Part shown: positions 61,518 to 64,000 of the stretch, piece after piece | Layout: each line of letters starts with the position of its first letter | How positions within the stretch are numbered: position 1 is the stretch's first letter | NCBI GenBank assembly: GCA_944326565.1 | Contig: CALVEL010000001.1 | Span: 186,001 to 250,000, forward strand | Direction: 5' to 3' | Origin: Candidatus Gastranaerophilales bacterium | GTDB taxonomy: Bacteria > Cyanobacteriota > Vampirovibrionia > Gastranaerophilales > Gastranaerophilaceae | DNA: 64,000 nt | The notes under the pieces: model-generated | Seen by the model: the letters and a program-made list of their open reading frames with translations, nothing else | Database searches by the model: none | Told to the model about the DNA's origin: nothing | Position numbers and translations under genes: made by a program

Positions 61518-61546
61518 TTGTTTTAATTTAAGTTTTCTTCTATAAT
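61518..61546 (+). promoter_or_regulatory. Promoter of pnuC (leaderless)
   Basis: TTGTTT (61518-61523), a 17-bp spacer and TATAAT (61541-61546), 7 nt before ATG 61554, with no Shine-Dalgarno. Confidence 0.7.
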
Positions 61547-61553
61547 AGTTTTA

Positions 61554-62243
61554 ATGAATATAAAAGAGTTTATAAAAGGTGAATTCAAAGGCTGGGGCAG
61601 GTATGAAAGAATAATTTTCCCTATAAGTATTCTTTTTATTATTTTACTTTCTTTTTATATTAATGATAGTAAAGTTGCATTAATTTCTGCAATTTGTGGT
61701 ATAAGTTATACGATACTTGCAGGAAAGGGTAAAATATCTTGCTATTTTTTAGGGCTATGCGGAACGTTATGTTATTCTTATCTGGCTTATCAAAACGGAT
61801 TTTGGGGAAATTTAGTTCTGTATATGTGCTATTATTTTCCGATGCAGATTTTGGGGATTTTTAGATGGAAAAAACATATTAGTGTGAAGGATAATTCAAT
61901 AATAAAAATTTCTTTAAATAAAAAAGCTCAGTATGTATTTTTTATTTCTGCAATAATTTTGTCTGTTTTAATTTCAATTATTTTAAAGAAAACAGGGGAT
62001 AGTTCTCCTTTCATGGATGGTTTCACGACGGTTTTTTCAATTTTCGGGTTAGTGCTTACAGTCAAACGTTGTATTGAACAGTGGTATTTTTGGACTATTG
62101 TAAATGGGTTTTCTTTTGCTATGTGGATAGAAGCTTATCTAAACGGTTCGAACTGCTTTGCAACAATTCTGATGTGGGGCATATACTTCATACTTGGGAT
62201 ATATTTCTTTTATTGCTGGGAAAAAGAGCTATCAACTAGTTAA
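61554..62243 (+). CDS. pnuC: PnuC-like nicotinamide riboside/mononucleotide transporter
   Basis: This 229-residue membrane protein has about seven helices. It shows the PnuC pattern SAICGISYTILAGKGKISCY, LGLCGTLCYSYLAYQNGFWG, MCYYFPMQILGIFRWKKH and a late EQWYFWTIVNGFSFAMWIEA, in which conserved Trp and Asn residues bind the riboside. It imports vitamin B3 nucleosides by facilitated diffusion with intracellular trapping. The start is leaderless in form. No NadR kinase lies adjacent. Confidence 0.93.
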   Translation: MNIKEFIKGEFKGWGRYERIIFPISILFIILLSFYINDSKVALISAICGISYTILAGKGKISCYFLGLCGTLCYSYLAYQNGFWGNLVLYMCYYFPMQILGIFRWKKHISVKDNSIIKISLNKKAQYVFFISAIILSVLISIILKKTGDSSPFMDGFTTVFSIFGLVLTVKRCIEQWYFWTIVNGFSFAMWIEAYLNGSNCFATILMWGIYFILGIYFFYCWEKELSTS

Positions 62244-62290
62244 TATGCTTTTAATCTGTAAATAATATTCATTTAATTGTTTAGACAAGT

Positions 62291-62593
62291 TTAATTTGCA
62301 ATTTTTAATAGGACTACGCCGCAAATAATTAAAAATATACCTAAAGCACGTATTAGGCTGAGTGAATCGTTGAATAGAAACACACCTATTAGAAATGTGC
62401 ATGTGGCTCCGATCCCAGTCCATACAGCATAAGCTGTTCCAACCGGAATCGTTTTTTGAGCTAAAAATAGGAAAATACCGCTTAGGGTCATTGTGATAAT
62501 TGCAAAAATTATCCATAAGAGTTTGTAATTTCCCAAAGAAGCCATTTTTAAGCCAAATGGCCAACCGACTTCAAATAAAGTGTAAAGAGTCAC
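62291..62593 (-). CDS. SMR-family exporter, SugE/Gdx type
   Basis: This 100-residue protein has four membrane helices. The first carries FEVGWPFGLKMA with the essential membrane Glu, the second ends KTIPVGTAYAVWTGIGA, the SMR signature. The sequence resembles Gdx/SugE guanidinium exporters more than EmrE by the WPFGLK and WTGIGA features. The N-terminus is about five residues shorter than usual and begins with GTG, because a stop codon lies just upstream; the true start may be altered by a lesion. No guanidine riboswitch was recognised upstream. Confidence 0.85.
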   Translation of the reverse strand: MTLYTLFEVGWPFGLKMASLGNYKLLWIIFAIITMTLSGIFLFLAQKTIPVGTAYAVWTGIGATCTFLIGVFLFNDSLSLIRALGIFLIICGVVLLKIAN

Positions 62594-62724
62594 ATGGTTT
62601 GATTACTTGGGTCAGATAGTTTGACTATTTTAGGCAAAGAAAATAAAAATTTTTGTAATAATTAGGCAATTTTTGATAAGAAAAATACTTTATATAGATA
62701 TATAAGGGGACTAAGGATATTTTT

Positions 62725-64000
62725 ATGGGAAAAATCGATTTAGCAATAAATTTAGCAAAAAAAGCTAATGGTATTGGCTCAGAAGCAGTTAAATTAACAA
62801 GTGCAAATGTGGTTTCAGATTGTGGATATTCAAGACTAAAAAATATATTTCGAAAAGGAATAAACTATCAATCATATGAAAACATGGTTAGCACAACATC
62901 ACACCCGATTATGGGTAATATCCCGAATGATTTATTGCAACTCATTTTAAAAGCAAATCCTATTACTAAAAAGCAAGCCATATTAAAAGCACAAGAGGCA
63001 TATATAAACGCAAGTTATCTTTTAACAGGTATGACAAAAATTAATATACAAGCAGTGAATAGAAGTAAAATATCATTAGATAGTGCTGTAAATATGCTTA
63101 AAAGTGATAATATTGGATTATTGTTCACAGATAAAATTTATAACGAAAAAAGCACAGAAATAATATTAAAAGCAGAGCAGGCAATGCTTGATAAATTTAA
63201 AACAATTTTACCAATGGCAAAAAATGTTAAAATAACTAATATAGGTCAGGGTGCATACTCGGATGTCTATAAATGTGAAATATTTGGTACAGAAGAAAAG
63301 AAATTAGTTGCTGATAGAATTATAAAATGTTATAAATCAGATAATAATTTTAATAGAACACTATTTGAAAAAACTAACAAAATATTTTCACAATATTCTG
63401 ATGAAGAAATTGTATCTTATGCAAGATCAAAAGAGATTGAACTGGATTTAAATAAGGTAAAAGAAAAAAGAAAATTATTTAAGGATACACTAGAAAGCAT
63501 AAAATTACAAACATCAGATACAGATAAATATATGGCAACAATGCATGGTGCAAATGCAGAAGCAAATGCCACTGAATATATAAGATATATGAATGGTCAT
63601 AAAATATCTGAAAGCCAAGGCTTGGTATTACCTGATATGTTTGTTTTATCGGATAATCCATTTTCAATATCTAAATTTTTAGATGGAACTATCCATGGAA
63701 ATATGTTTAATTTTAAAAGATTAGGATTAGAGCATTCTGATTTATCAACAAACCCAGGCAATTTGATAAATGGGGTATGTATTGATATCGGAGGAATTGA
63801 AACCAAGGAAAGTCTTAGTACAGTATCTAAATTAGTAAAAGAAGCTCGTAGTAAAGGTCTAAGTGACAGTCCTCGAAATTTTTTGATACTAAAAAGAAAG
63901 AGCAGACAGTCAAACATAATAGGTGATAAAGAAGCAACGAGGATTTTAAAATTAATTCAAGATTCGCCAATTGATAAACAAGAAGACATGCTGGAAGAAA
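62725..64000 (+). CDS. Protein-kinase-fold protein, 3' end outside window
   Basis: A long frame runs from ATG 62725 (AAGGA 7 nt upstream) past the window end; at least 425 residues. The first 170 are helical and unlike anything I know. Kinase-like motifs follow in order: a glycine loop NIGQGAYSDVYK (from about residue 172), a strand with IIKCYK (about 201-206), a helix with Glu (ATEYIRYMNG), a hinge-like SISKFLDG, a catalytic-loop-like HSDLSTNPGN (about 337-346), and IDIGG (353-357) in the DFG place. The His-x-Asp and Asp-x-Gly pairs are those of phosphotransferases. A housekeeping kinase is unlikely; effector-like or signalling kinase is possible. Target unknown. Confidence 0.65.
   Translation, partial: MGKIDLAINLAKKANGIGSEAVKLTSANVVSDCGYSRLKNIFRKGINYQSYENMVSTTSHPIMGNIPNDLLQLILKANPITKKQAILKAQEAYINASYLLTGMTKINIQAVNRSKISLDSAVNMLKSDNIGLLFTDKIYNEKSTEIILKAEQAMLDKFKTILPMAKNVKITNIGQGAYSDVYKCEIFGTEEKKLVADRIIKCYKSDNNFNRTLFEKTNKIFSQYSDEEIVSYARSKEIELDLNKVKEKRKLFKDTLESIKLQTSDTDKYMATMHGANAEANATEYIRYMNGHKISESQGLVLPDMFVLSDNPFSISKFLDGTIHGNMFNFKRLGLEHSDLSTNPGNLINGVCIDIGGIETKESLSTVSKLVKEARSKGLSDSPRNFLILKRKSRQSNIIGDKEATRILKLIQDSPIDKQEDMLEE

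Noticed and set aside
62232-62564. 110-residue minus-strand ORF over the SMR gene
   Set aside because: The SMR family protein in the other minus frame explains the region; this frame has no family features.
62594-62724. Guanidine riboswitch upstream of the SMR exporter
   Set aside because: Only an imperfect short repeat is seen; the characteristic ACGR-loop hairpins were not found.
63479-63917. Two minus-strand ORFs near the window end
   Set aside because: Both lie antisense to the long plus-strand kinase-fold reading frame and have no start signals.

Overview
The window is AT-rich bacterial chromosome with standard-code genes, densely packed on both strands. No rRNA or other taxonomic marker is present. 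The best guess is a gut Gastranaerophilales (Vampirovibrionia/Melainabacteria, non-photosynthetic relatives of Cyanobacteria). This rests on six prepilin genes with the FTLAEVLITLGIIGVVAAMT-type leader, several small lineage-type proteins with an N-terminal F-x-G or SFG motif, and anaerobe enzymes (double-cubane dehydratase-type proteins, radical SAM). The taxonomy is an inference.

Layout. 0-8 kb: a SEC-C protein cut by the window edge, an XRE regulator divergent from a prepilin gene, maf, a U32-like protein, a TPR-NHL secreted protein and malQ. 8-9.1 kb: a prepilin gene behind a strong promoter and a long, apparently structured leader RNA. 9.3-19.4 kb: tRNA-Ser, aroA, small membrane and lineage-specific proteins, tRNA-Met(CAU), a sugar nucleotidyltransferase, tRNA-Lys, a SulP transporter, an orphan ABC permease, a 44-residue membrane protein missed by length cut-offs, a TrhP-like U32 protein and a YqeG-like phosphatase. 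19.5-24.7 kb: four more prepilin-like genes around a class II photolyase. 24.7-29 kb: a TolC/EmrA/EmrB efflux system. 29-34 kb: small secreted/membrane proteins, SIMPL protein, gdhA, msrB and a sugar O-acetyltransferase. 34.1-38.6 kb: two dehydratase/activase-related proteins (COG3580-like and COG3581-like) flanking a PHP phosphoesterase, then a radical SAM protein. 38.6-44.2 kb: a large SLBB polysaccharide export protein, a lipid kinase, a second radical SAM/SPASM protein and a PAP2 phosphatase.

44.2-60.3 kb is a surface-polysaccharide locus. It encodes an initiating sugar-phosphate transferase, GmhA, HddA and an HddC-GmhB fusion (together the full GDP-D-glycero-alpha-D-manno-heptose route), three GT4-type glycosyltransferases, a Wzy-like polymerase, a Wzx flippase, a Wzz regulator, a ferredoxin/FrhB/pyruvyl-transferase fusion, a DRE-TIM aldolase and an acyltransferase that is frameshifted at a poly(A) tract. 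With the SLBB exporter it forms a Wzx/Wzy-type capsule or LPS system. 60.4-64 kb: a lineage-specific membrane protein, PnuC, an SMR exporter and, running off the end, a protein with protein-kinase-fold motifs.

Cross-cutting signals. About ten genes lacking a Shine-Dalgarno have a -10 box exactly 6-7 nt before the start codon, often with a -35 at 17 bp, which implies leaderless mRNAs. Others have ordinary AAGGAG-type sites. Several ORF starts upstream of the true start fall inside -35 boxes or SD sequences and were corrected. No CRISPR array, insertion sequence or prophage was seen.
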